Source of the DNA: an uncultured Jannaschia sp.
GTDB lineage: Bacteria; Pseudomonadota; Alphaproteobacteria; Rhodobacterales; Rhodobacteraceae
NCBI GenBank assembly: GCA_947494145.1
Contig: CANLTZ010000007.1
Location: forward strand, 62,001-126,000
DNA length: 64,000 nucleotides
Reading direction: 5' to 3'
This document shows positions 35,597 to 45,219 of the stretch, piece by piece. The notes below the pieces were generated by a model. It worked only from the letters and a program-made list of their open reading frames with translations, was not told the DNA's origin and did no database searches. A program made the position numbers and the translations under genes. Every line of letters starts with the position of its first letter. The stretch's first letter is position 1.

Positions 35597-36856
35597 ATGA
35601 CCGACCGCGCCACCGACATCCAACCGACGCCTTCCATCGCCCCCCGCGGCCGCGGCCCCTTGGCCCGTGTTGAGGCGCGGCTGGCCTGGGGCCTGCTGGC
35701 CCCGACCATCGCCATTGTGGCGGCGGTCGTGATCCTACCGCTGCTGGCCATCTTCTGGATCAGCTTCAAGCCGGTGCAGCTGTCCGACCTGCGGGCGCCG
35801 GAACTGGTGCTGCGCGAAGACCTGCGCGGCGGGCCGGAAGCCGTGGGCGACGAAGGGACATGGCGCTTCCGGTTGCGAAACTCATCACCCGACCGGGAAA
35901 TCCGGGGCGTATCCTTCACCGATGCCATCCCGCCCGGATTGGCCCTCGGCCCGTTGCCTGAAGCCTGCACCGCCGATGCCAACACCTTGACGTGTGATTT
36001 CGGCGACGTGCCGGGCGGCTGGCGTGAACGCTTGGAGATCCCCGTCACCGTCACGGGGGATATCGGCGAGGTCGGCGCGACGGAGCCCGCGACCACGGGG
36101 GCGGCGTCTTCTGTGCTGACCGATACGACGTTCACGTTCAACAACTTCGTGCGCATCTTCGATGCCGACGAGTTTTGGGGCGTGCTGGGCGTGACCATGT
36201 TCTACACGGTCTTCGGCACGATCGGGGCCATCGTCATGGGTCTGTTTGCTGCGCTTTTGCTCGACAAGTCCTTCCGTGGCCAAGGCATCCTGCGCGGCCT
36301 GTTCCTGTTTCCCTATGTGGCCCCCGTCATCGCCGTGGCCTTCGCCTGGATCATCCTGTTCGACCCTTTCTCAGGTTCGGCCAACGCGCTTTTGATCCGC
36401 ATGGGCGTCACCAGCGAGGCCATAAACTTCTTTGGTGAACGCCCCCTGGCCCTGATCATGGTCACGGTGTTTGAAATCTGGCGCTACTTCCCGCTTAGTT
36501 TCCTGTTCATCCTGGCGCGGATGCAGTCGATCCCGTCGGATATGTACGAAGCCGCCGATATGGACGGCGCGTCGCCCTTCCAGCAATTCGCCTGGCTTTC
36601 GGTGCCCCAGCTTCTGGGCATCCTGAGCGTGCTGTTCCTGCTGCGCTTCATTTGGACGTTCAACAAATTCGACGACATTTTCCTGCTGACGGGGGGCAAT
36701 GCGGGCACGCGTACCTTGACCGTGAATGTCTATGAACAGGCTTTCGCGATTTCGAATATCGGGGCGGGCGCGGCGGTGGCGGTGGTCATTTTCGCCTGCC
36801 TGCTGATCTTTTCGGCGCTGTTCTTCCGCTTCATCTCGAAGGAGGATGGGCTATGA
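35597..36856 (+). CDS. ABC sugar permease, MalF-type, with a DUF11-like periplasmic insertion
   Basis: A 419-residue permease. Helix 1 is at about residues 32-56. It is followed not by helix 2 but by a soluble segment of about 110 residues (65-175) with FRLRNSSPDREIRGVSFTD, IPPGLALGP, two Cys (about 124 and 133) and NTLTCDFGDVPGG, which resembles the C-terminal half of DUF11 beta-sandwich domains. Then come the permease helices, with the EAA-type loop (YEAADMDGASPFQQFAWLSV). In E. coli MalF the same loop (P2) is also an extra domain that touches the binding protein. The stop overlaps the next start by 4 bases. Confidence 0.85.
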   Translation: MTDRATDIQPTPSIAPRGRGPLARVEARLAWGLLAPTIAIVAAVVILPLLAIFWISFKPVQLSDLRAPELVLREDLRGGPEAVGDEGTWRFRLRNSSPDREIRGVSFTDAIPPGLALGPLPEACTADANTLTCDFGDVPGGWRERLEIPVTVTGDIGEVGATEPATTGAASSVLTDTTFTFNNFVRIFDADEFWGVLGVTMFYTVFGTIGAIVMGLFAALLLDKSFRGQGILRGLFLFPYVAPVIAVAFAWIILFDPFSGSANALLIRMGVTSEAINFFGERPLALIMVTVFEIWRYFPLSFLFILARMQSIPSDMYEAADMDGASPFQQFAWLSVPQLLGILSVLFLLRFIWTFNKFDDIFLLTGGNAGTRTLTVNVYEQAFAISNIGAGAAVAVVIFACLLIFSALFFRFISKEDGL

Positions 36857-38058
36857 TCGCGCTTCGCCAGGGCTACGCCGCTGCCGCCCTGTTGGGGGCG
36901 GGCTGGATGGTCACGCTGTCGGTCACCATCGCCGTGGCCGTGGCCTTCGCCACGGGGGAAGCGACGCGGCCCCATATCACTCTGTCTCTGCTTTGGGGGG
37001 CGGCCCTGGGCGCGGGGCTTCTGCATCGGCGCGGCAACGTGGCTTTCGCGGCGCCAATGGGCCTGATGATTTTCGCTATCTTATCGGGGTTCGGTCCCTT
37101 GCAGGTGGCGACAGATGGGTGGCTGTGGTCTTTCATGGCGGCAGGCCTGGGCACGGCTTTTGCACAAGCCATGGTGAGCACGCTCGATGGCTTGGCGCCG
37201 GGGCCCAATGACCGGCACGCCTTCGAGGCGGCGGTGATCCGGTTCCTGACGGGCTTCGGCTACATCTTCTTCACGGCCATCGTCGCGATCCCGTTCTGGG
37301 TGATGCTGATGACCTCGTTCAAGAACCGGGCGGAGCTGACGGCCAATCCGCTCGACTTTTCAATTGACCTGTCCAAGGGGTGGGAGTTGTTCCGATCCTA
37401 CGAAGAGCTGTTCACCCAGTTCAATTTCGGCACCTATCTGGTCAACAGCTTCTTCATCTCGGTCGTGACCGTCGTCGTCACCCTGGCCTTCGCTATCCCC
37501 GGGGCCTATGCCGTCGCGCGGTTGCGGTTCTCGGGGCAGAAAGCGTTCAGCCGGGGCATATTGCTCATCTACATGGTGCCCATGATCGTGCTGGCTTTGC
37601 CGATCTATATCGCGTTTTCGGTGACGGGCCTGCGCAACTCCATCGCGGGCATCTTGATGATCTACCCGGTCACCACCATCCCCGTGGCGCTCTACATGCT
37701 GCAAGGGTACTTCCGCGGCCTTCCCGCCGAGGTGGAGGAGGCGGGCTTGATGGACGGTCTGAACCGCTTGCAAGTGATCTGGAAGATCACGCTGCCCCTA
37801 TCGCTGCCGGCGCTGGCTTCCGTCTCGCTTTATGTCTTCATGATCGCCTGGAACGAGTTTCTGCTGGCCTTCATGCTGCTGGATGACCCCTCCAAATTCA
37901 CGCTTACCCGCGGCATCGCCTCGCTCAACTCCTCCGAGATCCCGCGCCAGCACCTTATGGCAGGATCGGTCATCGCCACGGTGCCGATCATGGCCATCTT
38001 CTTGGGGTTGGAGCGGTTCATGACGAAGGGCCTCACCGCCGGATCGGTCAAGGGATGA
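36853..38058 (+). CDS. ABC sugar permease, MalG-type, with extended N-terminus
   Basis: A 401-residue permease. The C-terminal 270 residues are a normal MalG-type unit (FWVMLMTSFKNRAEL, YAVARLRFSGQKAFSRG, EAA loop EVEEAGLMDGLNRLQVIWKI). The first 110-120 residues are additional and form about four hydrophobic helices of unknown role. MalG-type proteins are usually about 280-300 residues. The start overlaps the preceding permease gene (ATGA) and the stop overlaps the hydrolase gene. Confidence 0.88.
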   Translation: MIALRQGYAAAALLGAGWMVTLSVTIAVAVAFATGEATRPHITLSLLWGAALGAGLLHRRGNVAFAAPMGLMIFAILSGFGPLQVATDGWLWSFMAAGLGTAFAQAMVSTLDGLAPGPNDRHAFEAAVIRFLTGFGYIFFTAIVAIPFWVMLMTSFKNRAELTANPLDFSIDLSKGWELFRSYEELFTQFNFGTYLVNSFFISVVTVVVTLAFAIPGAYAVARLRFSGQKAFSRGILLIYMVPMIVLALPIYIAFSVTGLRNSIAGILMIYPVTTIPVALYMLQGYFRGLPAEVEEAGLMDGLNRLQVIWKITLPLSLPALASVSLYVFMIAWNEFLLAFMLLDDPSKFTLTRGIASLNSSEIPRQHLMAGSVIATVPIMAIFLGLERFMTKGLTAGSVKG

Positions 38059-39311
38059 CGATGACACTGGATGAACGGGCCCGCGCGATCCTGACGGGCA
38101 ATGATCGGGGCGGCTATACCATCCCCACGGCTGGGCTTTATCCCTATCAGTGGAATTGGGATTCCGCCCTTGCTGCCTGGGGCTTCGCCACTTTTGATAT
38201 CGACCGCGCTTGGATGGAGTTGGAAACCCTGTTTTCGGGCCAATGGGCCAGCGGCATGGTCCCGCATATTCTATTCCACGCCGATGATCCGGGCTATTTC
38301 CCGGGGCCCGACATCTGGGCCAGTGGCACTACGCCACCCAGTTCCGGCATCACCCAGCCGCCTGTGGCGGCCAGCATGGCCCGCCTGGTGTTGGAAGCCG
38401 ACCCAGAGGCAGGGCGTTCCCGCATCGCAGCACTTTACCCAAGGCTGCTTGCCTGGCACCGCTGGTTCATGGCGCACCGTCTGCGCGATGGCGCCGTTTG
38501 CGTCACCCATCCTTGGGAATCGGGTCGCGACAATTGCCCCGATTGGGATATCGGCATGGCGGGCGTCGATGCGTCGGGCGTGGCGCCCTATACGCGGCGC
38601 GACACGGGCCATGTGGATGCCTCCATGCGGCCGGTGAAGTCGGAATATGACCGCTATGTCGCCATCCTGGAATGGGGTCGCGGCGCCGGGTGGGACGCCG
38701 ACCGCATCATGGCCGACGGCCCTTTCTTGATGGCCGACCCGGGCACCCATTTCCTGTTGATGCGCGCCAACGAAGACCTGGCCGCCATTGCCCGTGCCTT
38801 GGGTGAGGATACCGCGGAAATCGACGCTTGGGCGCCGATCCTCCGTGCTGGATGCAAAACAATCTGGAACTCCGATCTGGGCGCCTATGATGCGTGCGAC
38901 ATGCGCTCTGGCCGCTTTGCCGGTATCGTGGGCTCCGGCGCGTTTCTGGCCTATTGTGCGGGTGCCGCCCGCCCTGAACTGGACGCACATCTGACCCGCA
39001 TCTGGGATGCGGTGCGCTACGGCATCCCGTCCTCCGATCCGCAGGCAGCCCATTTCGATGCGCGCCGCTATTGGCGGGGCCCGTCCTGGCCCTTCCTCAA
39101 CGCGCTGATTGCGCGCGGCTTTGCGTTGTCGGGCCGACCCGACTGGGCGGAGCGTCTGCGGGCCGAGACCGCCGACCTGATCCGCCAGGGCGGCTTCAAC
39201 GAATATTTCGACCCGACCGACGGGACGCCTTGCGGCGGCAAGGATTTCACCTGGACCGCCGCCATCTGGCTTACCTGGGCGGGCCGGGGTGCAGCGAAAG
39301 GGGGAGGCTGA
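38055..39311 (+). CDS. GH63/MGH1-like glycoside hydrolase
   Basis: A 418-residue (alpha/alpha)6-barrel hydrolase with [17 protein letters not shown] near the start, the [11 protein letters not shown] segment (about residues 155-165) whose Asp is the likely acid, [18 protein letters not shown], and [11 protein letters not shown] (about 382-392) whose Glu is the likely base. This matches the mannosylglycerate/glucosylglycerate hydrolase-like group of GH63. It has no signal peptide, so it acts in the cytoplasm on the imported solute. Substrate assignment is by family resemblance only. ATG 38055 overlaps the permease stop; ATG 38061 is an alternative. Confidence 0.82.
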   Translation: MTMTLDERARAILTGNDRGGYTIPTAGLYPYQWNWDSALAAWGFATFDIDRAWMELETLFSGQWASGMVPHILFHADDPGYFPGPDIWASGTTPPSSGITQPPVAASMARLVLEADPEAGRSRIAALYPRLLAWHRWFMAHRLRDGAVCVTHPWESGRDNCPDWDIGMAGVDASGVAPYTRRDTGHVDASMRPVKSEYDRYVAILEWGRGAGWDADRIMADGPFLMADPGTHFLLMRANEDLAAIARALGEDTAEIDAWAPILRAGCKTIWNSDLGAYDACDMRSGRFAGIVGSGAFLAYCAGAARPELDAHLTRIWDAVRYGIPSSDPQAAHFDARRYWRGPSWPFLNALIARGFALSGRPDWAERLRAETADLIRQGGFNEYFDPTDGTPCGGKDFTWTAAIWLTWAGRGAAKGGG

Positions 39312-39312
39312 C

Positions 39313-40332
39313 ATGGCATCCATCGAACTGATCGGCGCCGAGAAATGGTTTGGTGATGTCCAAGTCATCAAGGGCGTGGACCTGGCCATCGAAGAAGGGG
39401 AGTTCATCATCTTCGTGGGCCCGTCAGGCTGCGGGAAATCCACCCTTTTGCGCATGATCGCAGGGCTTGAAGAAACGTCGCGCGGGCAGATCATGGTGGG
39501 CGACCGCGACGCCACGGCCGAGCCGCCGTCCAAGCGCGGCCTTGCCATGGTTTTCCAATCCTACGCGCTCTATCCCCACCTGTCGGTGCGCGAAAACGTG
39601 GGCTTCCCGCTTAAGGCTGCGGGTGTCGAGGCCGCCCAGATCGAGGCCAAGGTGCAAGAGGCCGCGCGCACCCTGAAGTTGCACGACTATCTCGACCGCC
39701 GCCCCAAGGACCTGTCGGGCGGGCAGCGCCAGCGCGTGGCCATCGGCCGCTCCATCGTGCGCGACCCCACGGCCTTTCTGTTCGATGAACCGCTGTCGAA
39801 CCTGGACGCCGCCCTGCGCGTCGAAATGCGGTACGAAATTGCCAAACTGCACCAGGCGCTTAAGGCCACCATGATCTACGTCACCCATGACCAGATCGAA
39901 GCGATGACATTGGCCGACCGCATCGTGGTGCTGGATGCAGGCCGCATTGCGCAGGTGGGCACGCCACGAGAACTGTACGAGCGGCCTGAAAATCTGTTCG
40001 TCGCGCAATTCATCGGGTCGCCCAAGATGAATGTCTTCCCCGCCTCGGCCGCGCCCGCCATCGATGCGCCAGCGGGCACCACCCATATCGGCCTGCGCCC
40101 CGAAGACCTGCGCATCGTCGCACCCGAGGCGGGCGCTTTGCCGGGGACGGTCGACGTGCTGGAATATCTGGGCGCCGACACGTTCGTAATCCTGGATTGC
40201 GCCGATGCCGGACAAATCACCGTCCGCGTGGTGGGCGATGTAAGTCTAGTACCGGGCCAATCCGTCGCCTTGGAATTCGATCGCCCGTCGCTTCACGCAT
40301 TCGACACGTCAGGCCAGAGTCTGCCGGTCTGA
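39313..40332 (+). CDS. ABC transporter ATP-binding protein, UgpC/MalK type
   Basis: A 339-residue ATPase: Walker [14 protein letters not shown], signature [13 protein letters not shown], Walker [14 protein letters not shown]-loop [11 protein letters not shown], and a C-terminal regulatory OB/TOBE domain (from about [11 protein letters not shown]). It powers the MalF/MalG-like permeases. ATG 39313 with GGGGGAGG upstream is chosen over GTG 39289. It is the last gene of the LacI-headed operon; the gene after it is convergent. Confidence 0.95.
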   Translation: MASIELIGAEKWFGDVQVIKGVDLAIEEGEFIIFVGPSGCGKSTLLRMIAGLEETSRGQIMVGDRDATAEPPSKRGLAMVFQSYALYPHLSVRENVGFPLKAAGVEAAQIEAKVQEAARTLKLHDYLDRRPKDLSGGQRQRVAIGRSIVRDPTAFLFDEPLSNLDAALRVEMRYEIAKLHQALKATMIYVTHDQIEAMTLADRIVVLDAGRIAQVGTPRELYERPENLFVAQFIGSPKMNVFPASAAPAIDAPAGTTHIGLRPEDLRIVAPEAGALPGTVDVLEYLGADTFVILDCADAGQITVRVVGDVSLVPGQSVALEFDRPSLHAFDTSGQSLPV

Positions 40333-40363
40333 CGTGTCTTCGGACGATCTGTTCCGCTGAGTA

Positions 40364-41779
40364 TCAGATGATGAAGTCCACCCCGGTCCAATCGGCGAAG
40401 GCCATGTCATCGACGTAAATCACGCCGTCGCCGCCCGCCACCGTCAGGTCGATGATCGAGCCGGAGCCATTTTCAATAATACCGCCCGCATTGCGAAAGG
40501 CGCCGACGCTGGCGATGTCGAGGGCCGTCAGATCCAGTTGGTCAACGTTATTGCGGAAATCGACGATGATATCGTCATCGGTGCGCCGGTTGAACACGAA
40601 CACGTCGGACCCGGAATTGCCCGTCAGCACGTCATCTCCGCGCCCGCCAGTAATCGTATCGTCGCCAGAGCCGCCGCGCAGCGTATCGTCGCCACGATTG
40701 CCGAAAAGCGTATCGTCGCCCTGATTGCCGTCGACCCGATCATTACCCGTATTGCCTGCAACCAAATCGTCACCGTCGTCGCCTTCCAGGATATCGTCGC
40801 CGCCGCGCCCGCGCAGGTCATCGGCGCCGGTACCACCGTCGAACAGGTCCTCACCCGAGGCGCCGTACAAAGTGTCATCACCTGCTGCACCGCGGACCTC
40901 ACCGACAACGACGCCATCGCCGCGACCCTGATACGTATCGTCCCCTTGGCGCAGCAGGACATTGCCGTTCATCACGCCGCCATTGGTGACGCTTTCACCG
41001 CTTTCGTTGCCAATGAACGACCCGGCGCCACCAGAGATAGTGCCGTAATTCGTCAGTGTGGCGACTTCGTTGCTTTCCATGTCCAAGAAATCGACGCCGT
41101 AATTCTGGGTCGACGTGATCTCACCGTAATTCGTCACGACAGAGCCATCGCCGCTGGAGGTGCTTCCGGTCCCGATGTGAACACCGGCGCCGCCCTCCGA
41201 GGTGGCGAGCAACTGACCACCTGCAAGGTTGGTGATCAGCGCATCGTTGCCTTCGACATGGACGGCATTGGTGTAGCGAAGAGTCTGACCGCCAAAGCCA
41301 TTTGCGGAGATCGAGCCCGAATTGACCAACTGATCGCCAGCGCCGCTGTTCAGGCCCAAAAATACAGCGCTCGCGCCAGAAATACTACCGGTGTTAACAA
41401 CGAGATTGTCACCGCCAGATGTAAGTAATGCGATCGTTCGCTCGCCACTGATCTGGCCTGCATTGTTCAGGATGTTGTCGCCGGCCTGAAGCCAGACCGC
41501 GACGTCCCCGGATAGTGGATTGGTGCTCGCCACTACGCCATCAGAGCCCACCCGCATGGAGGCGCCGCCACCGGACAGGTTTACGGCGCGGTCCGAACCG
41601 TAAACATAGCCGTCTATCTCAAGCGAAACGTCCTCGAACGTGCTCAAGATGGTTGGTGAGAACTCGTCCGAGTTGGCGACAATCGCATCTGGCAACACAA
41701 AATAACTGTCACCTGCCGCTGCAAAGTCGAAGCGGGTTCCGCTGCCAATTGAATCGAACTGCTGAAATGTCGTGGTCAT
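40364..41779 (-). CDS. RTX-repeat (beta-roll) protein with beta-helix-like N-terminal part
   Basis: A 471-residue protein. Residues about 1-300 are Gly, Ser and Asn rich with repeated short strands (NNAGQISGERTIAL, VNTGSISGASAVFL, VNSGSISANGF), suggesting a right-handed beta-helix. Residues about 300-400 are RTX nonapeptides (GGTGADDLR, GNTGNDRVD, GNRGDDTLR), followed by a C-terminal non-repeat tail. There is no signal peptide, so type I secretion is likely. ATG 41779 has GGGAGACC upstream. It resembles the RTX protein at 3364-4401 only in the repeat region. Confidence 0.85.
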   Translation of the reverse strand: MTTTFQQFDSIGSGTRFDFAAAGDSYFVLPDAIVANSDEFSPTILSTFEDVSLEIDGYVYGSDRAVNLSGGGASMRVGSDGVVASTNPLSGDVAVWLQAGDNILNNAGQISGERTIALLTSGGDNLVVNTGSISGASAVFLGLNSGAGDQLVNSGSISANGFGGQTLRYTNAVHVEGNDALITNLAGGQLLATSEGGAGVHIGTGSTSSGDGSVVTNYGEITSTQNYGVDFLDMESNEVATLTNYGTISGGAGSFIGNESGESVTNGGVMNGNVLLRQGDDTYQGRGDGVVVGEVRGAAGDDTLYGASGEDLFDGGTGADDLRGRGGDDILEGDDGDDLVAGNTGNDRVDGNQGDDTLFGNRGDDTLRGGSGDDTITGGRGDDVLTGNSGSDVFVFNRRTDDDIIVDFRNNVDQLDLTALDIASVGAFRNAGGIIENGSGSIIDLTVAGGDGVIYVDDMAFADWTGVDFII

Positions 41780-42231
41780 GATAGGTCTCCCAATAAAATC
41801 AATAATATGGGAAATATTAACACTTTCGGTCAACTCGCACAAACGAGCGACATACTCGCGATCGCGGGCGACCGGCATGCGGTGCTGCGTTTCGTGGGTT
41901 TTTTCGAAGCTTGGCGGCGTGCAGATCCGGTTTTTGCATCGGGCAGGGCGGGGCGGCGAAGCTTCCGGCTTGATCGTCCTTTCTGCGGCCAAGCCACGCT
42001 TGTGTGCTCCGGTTCGATGCCAGGGCGTTGCCACGCGACCCGCGGCTACTGCCACCGCGCAACCCGCTTTGTTGTTGCCCATTCGTAGGGGGTGGCTTGG
42101 GGTTCACGGCGGCGGTCTGCGGGGGTATCTGTGCCTGAACCCGAGCGTTTTGCTCGTCATGTACCCGCAACACCCTGGTATGCACCGCCGTACTGCGTCG
42201 GTTCACACGCCTAAATCCGCCGGAGAAGACC
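41780..42231. other. Gap between the RTX gene and lpdA, with a leftward promoter
   Basis: About 450 bases without a supportable gene; reading frames here lack ribosome binding sites and run into lpdA in the wrong frame. For the leftward RTX gene, TTGACC reads on the minus strand at 41828-41833 and CATATT at 41804-41809, spacing 18. The AT-rich part near 41800 contrasts with the GC-rich lpdA leader, where GCCGGAGAAG precedes the lpdA ATG. Confidence 0.4.
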
Positions 42232-43626
42232 ATGGCCCAATACGACGTAATCATTATCGGCAGCGGCCCCGGCGGCTATGTCTGCGCTATCCGATGCGCG
42301 CAGTTGGGGCTGAAGACGGCGGTGGTCGAAGGGCGCGACACGCTGGGCGGCACCTGCCTCAATGTGGGCTGTATCCCGTCGAAGGCGCTGCTGCATGCGA
42401 GCCATCAACTCCATGAAGCGGAACACAATTTTGCGAAGATGGGTCTGAAGGGCAAGTCGCCTTCGGTCGATTGGAAGCAGATGCTGGCTTATAAGTCCGA
42501 AACCATCGAAGCCAATACCAAGGGCATCGAGTTCCTGTTCAAGAAGAACAAGATAGACTGGTTGAAGGGCTGGGGCTCCATCCCCGAGGCCGGGAAGGTT
42601 GCCGTGGGCGATGATGTGCATGAGGCCAAGCACATCATCATCGCGTCCGGTTCCGACTCTGCCAATGTGCCCGGTGCGGACGTCACAATCGACGAAAAGG
42701 TGGTTGTGACTTCTACGGGCGCGTTGGAGCTATCCTCGATCCCGAAAACCATGATCGTCATCGGCGGCGGCGTTATCGGGCTGGAGCTTGGCAGCGTCTA
42801 TACTCGGCTTGGCAGCGATGTGACGGTGATCGAATATCTCGACGCGATCACGCCGGGCCAAGACGGCGAAATCGCCAAGCAATTCCAGCGTCTTTTGCAA
42901 AAGCAGGGTTTGAAGTTCATCACTGGTGCTGCCGTCTCGAAGGTCGAAGCGAAGGGCAATAAGGCCGACGTGACCTATACGCTGCGCAAAGATGACAGCG
43001 AGCACACGCTCAAGGCCGACACCGTCCTTGTGGCGACGGGGCGCAAGCCATTCACAGAGGGCCTGAACCTCGACGGGCTGGGTATTGCGATGACCAAACG
43101 CGGCCAGATCGCCGTCGACGATCATTACCGAACCAATGTGCCCGGCATTTATGCCATTGGCGACGTCATCGAAGGCCCCATGCTTGCCCATAAGGCCGAG
43201 GATGAGGGCATGGCCATCGCTGAAATCCTGGCGGATCAGGCCGGTCACGTGAACTACGAGGTCATTCCAGGCGTCATCTATACCCATCCCGAAGTCGCCT
43301 CGGTCGGGGCCACGGAAGAGACGCTGAAGCAGGAAGGCAGGGCCTATAAGGTTGGCAAGTTCAGCTTCATGGGCAATGGCCGTGCAAAGGCGAATTTTGC
43401 GGCCGACGGCTTCGTCAAGATACTGGCCGACAAGGAAACCGACCGCATTCTGGGCTGCCACGTGATTGGCCCGATGGCGGGTGACCTGATCCACGAAGTC
43501 TGCGTGGCCATGGAATTTGGCGCCGCTGCCGAAGACCTGGCCCGCACCTGCCACGCGCATCCGACCTATTCTGAGGCCATGCGTGAGGCTGCGTTAGCCT
43601 GCAATGACGGACCCATTCACGCCTGA
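42232..43626 (+). CDS. lpdA: Dihydrolipoyl dehydrogenase (E3)
   Basis: A 464-residue flavoprotein. FAD site [17 protein letters not shown], redox-active disulfide [13 protein letters not shown] (Cys42, Cys47), NAD site [15 protein letters not shown], second FAD motif [22 protein letters not shown], and the C-terminal His-Pro-Thr motif ([11 protein letters not shown]) with the catalytic His. It reoxidises dihydrolipoamide of 2-oxo acid dehydrogenase complexes. The E1 and E2 genes (sucA, sucB) lie about 6 kb away on the other strand, so it probably serves that complex. A terminator follows. Confidence 0.96.
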   Translation: MAQYDVIIIGSGPGGYVCAIRCAQLGLKTAVVEGRDTLGGTCLNVGCIPSKALLHASHQLHEAEHNFAKMGLKGKSPSVDWKQMLAYKSETIEANTKGIEFLFKKNKIDWLKGWGSIPEAGKVAVGDDVHEAKHIIIASGSDSANVPGADVTIDEKVVVTSTGALELSSIPKTMIVIGGGVIGLELGSVYTRLGSDVTVIEYLDAITPGQDGEIAKQFQRLLQKQGLKFITGAAVSKVEAKGNKADVTYTLRKDDSEHTLKADTVLVATGRKPFTEGLNLDGLGIAMTKRGQIAVDDHYRTNVPGIYAIGDVIEGPMLAHKAEDEGMAIAEILADQAGHVNYEVIPGVIYTHPEVASVGATEETLKQEGRAYKVGKFSFMGNGRAKANFAADGFVKILADKETDRILGCHVIGPMAGDLIHEVCVAMEFGAAAEDLARTCHAHPTYSEAMREAALACNDGPIHA

Positions 43627-43663
43627 CATCTGTCTCAAAAGACGCGAAGATTTCACGATGATG

Positions 43664-43693
43664 CGGCAGGGCCACCCCAGTCCTGCCGTTTTT
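43664..43693 (+). terminator. Rho-independent terminator of lpdA
   Basis: CGGCAGG (43664-43670) pairs with CCTGCCG (43682-43688) and TTTTT follows directly, 37 bases after the lpdA stop codon. Confidence 0.88.
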
Positions 43694-43739
43694 CCTTGGT
43701 TAATCGGAAACGTAATTAACTTGTTTCCGAGGCCACATC

Positions 43740-44363
43740 GTGCCGAAACCGTTCAAAATACTGCGCTTCGTCGTTGCACTGTCGCCCTTTGCGGCGCTGC
43801 CCGCCGCGGCTGAGCCACTTTTCGACAGGCCCATGCTCGGGACATTGCCCGGCCCGATCCAGAATTGGCTCGATAACGTCCAATTGCTGCCTTGGCTGGG
43901 CGGCGCACTGGCGATCTCCACCTTCACTTTCGTTGCTATTCACCGGTTCCGCTTGCGCCGCCGCAAGATGCGCCAGGACATTGCCGGCTTGCCCAATGGC
44001 CCACGCTTCCGGGTGGTCGATGCCATGTGTCATGCCGTTTGGCGCGGAGCAAAGATCAACGACGCTCGGCTTCACCGCGCCCATGAACTGGCCCGCGACA
44101 CCGTCGAGATGGACTATACGCCCGAACACATGCGCGAACAGGCGCTTCGGGCGGACAGGCTGATCATCCCGACCAACTTCCTGTGGATGCGGGACGGTCT
44201 GACCAAGGGCGAAAAGATGGTGATCTTCAACGCCACGCTCTCGGTCTTGCTGGCCGATGGACCTCTTACAAAACACGACCGCCGCTTCTTGAAGATCATG
44301 GCCCGTGGGCTTGGCTTGGGGCGTCATGAATTGCGCAATCTGGGCAAGCTCATCCCGGCTTGA
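43740..44363 (+). CDS. Membrane-anchored TerB-like protein (first of a pair)
   Basis: A 207-residue protein with a signal peptide (cleaved near AAAEP), a short periplasmic segment, a membrane helix (about residues 52-68) followed by RLRRRKMRQD, and a helical C-terminal TerB-like domain (RVVDAMCHAVWRGAKINDARL, then TLSVLLADGPLTKHDRRFL). TerB domains have a conserved acidic metal-binding core and occur in stress-related membrane complexes. Start is GTG 43740, which lacks a strong ribosome binding site. It is followed after 19 bases by a gene of the same architecture. Confidence 0.72.
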   Translation: MPKPFKILRFVVALSPFAALPAAAEPLFDRPMLGTLPGPIQNWLDNVQLLPWLGGALAISTFTFVAIHRFRLRRRKMRQDIAGLPNGPRFRVVDAMCHAVWRGAKINDARLHRAHELARDTVEMDYTPEHMREQALRADRLIIPTNFLWMRDGLTKGEKMVIFNATLSVLLADGPLTKHDRRFLKIMARGLGLGRHELRNLGKLIPA

Positions 44364-44382
44364 AAACGAAAAAGGACACGCC

Positions 44383-45219
44383 ATGAAATCCCGTCTTATG
44401 CTGACAGCAGCGGCCTTCACGCTTTGGGGCGCGACGCCGACTTATGCGGGTATTCCCCACATAACCGAGCAGGAGCTTTGGCCCGTGGCGTCAGTTGTGG
44501 ACGGATCGGGCCTGACCGTATGCCACTTGGTGGAGGAACGAAGCATCGCCTACGTGCCCTATTGGATCACGTCGCAGGGCTATGTGCTGTCCGATACCGG
44601 CTGTGCGGACGGCAGCTACCGTACTTTCACCGCCCCCATTTCCGAACTCAAGGGCGCAGGTCTATTGCCAGCCGATATGCCTGAGACACCAAGTTTCACG
44701 ACAGTCGAGCGGCTGAAAGGCCATGCAGCCCTGGTGATCGGCGGTGTGCTGGCTGCCTTCGGCGGTATCGCCACCGCCATGCGCGGTCGCCGCCGTTCCG
44801 TGCGGCTTGAAATCCTCGGAATCGAGGACGGCCCGGTCTTCAAGATGATCGACGCGATGTGCCACGCCGCCAAGGCCGATGGACACTGCGATCCCGCCGA
44901 AGTCGCCTATATCCGCGATGTAGCTCGTGAACTCACGCAGCTGGATTTCCAGGATGAGCATTTGGAAGCCGTGATCGAACGTGCTGATAAGCTAGGCCAC
45001 GCCAAGGATTTCCAGCAATTCGGCAAGGGTCTGACACCCAGCCAGAAGAGCATGATCCTTGAAGGCGTGTTGAGTGTGGTGCTGGCCGACGGAGAGATGG
45101 ATCGCCGCGAGAAGGTCTTCCTGGACCGTATGGTGATCGGCATTGGCCTGACCCAGCCGGATACGGATGCCGCCATCCAGCGTGTTCTCAGCCGGCGAGC
45201 AGCCGCAGTCCCTGCGTGA
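44383..45219 (+). CDS. Membrane-anchored TerB-like protein (second of a pair)
   Basis: A 278-residue protein with the same plan as its neighbour: signal peptide (MKSRLMLTAAAFTLWGATPT), a periplasmic region of about 85 residues with two Cys (in LTVCHLVEE and DTGCADGSY), a membrane helix (about 111-128) followed by RGRRRSVRLE, and a cytoplasmic TerB domain (MIDAMCHAAKADGHCDPAEVAY and VLSVVLADGEMDRREKVFLDRM). Here both acidic motifs are intact. ATG 44383 follows AAAAAGGA. Its 3' end overlaps the convergent GntR gene by 32 bases. Confidence 0.78.
   Translation: MKSRLMLTAAAFTLWGATPTYAGIPHITEQELWPVASVVDGSGLTVCHLVEERSIAYVPYWITSQGYVLSDTGCADGSYRTFTAPISELKGAGLLPADMPETPSFTTVERLKGHAALVIGGVLAAFGGIATAMRGRRRSVRLEILGIEDGPVFKMIDAMCHAAKADGHCDPAEVAYIRDVARELTQLDFQDEHLEAVIERADKLGHAKDFQQFGKGLTPSQKSMILEGVLSVVLADGEMDRREKVFLDRMVIGIGLTQPDTDAAIQRVLSRRAAAVPA

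Noticed and set aside
41772-42416. 214-codon plus-strand frame covering the lpdA leader
   Set aside because: It runs into lpdA out of frame and is Arg/Cys/Gly-rich noise without a ribosome binding site.
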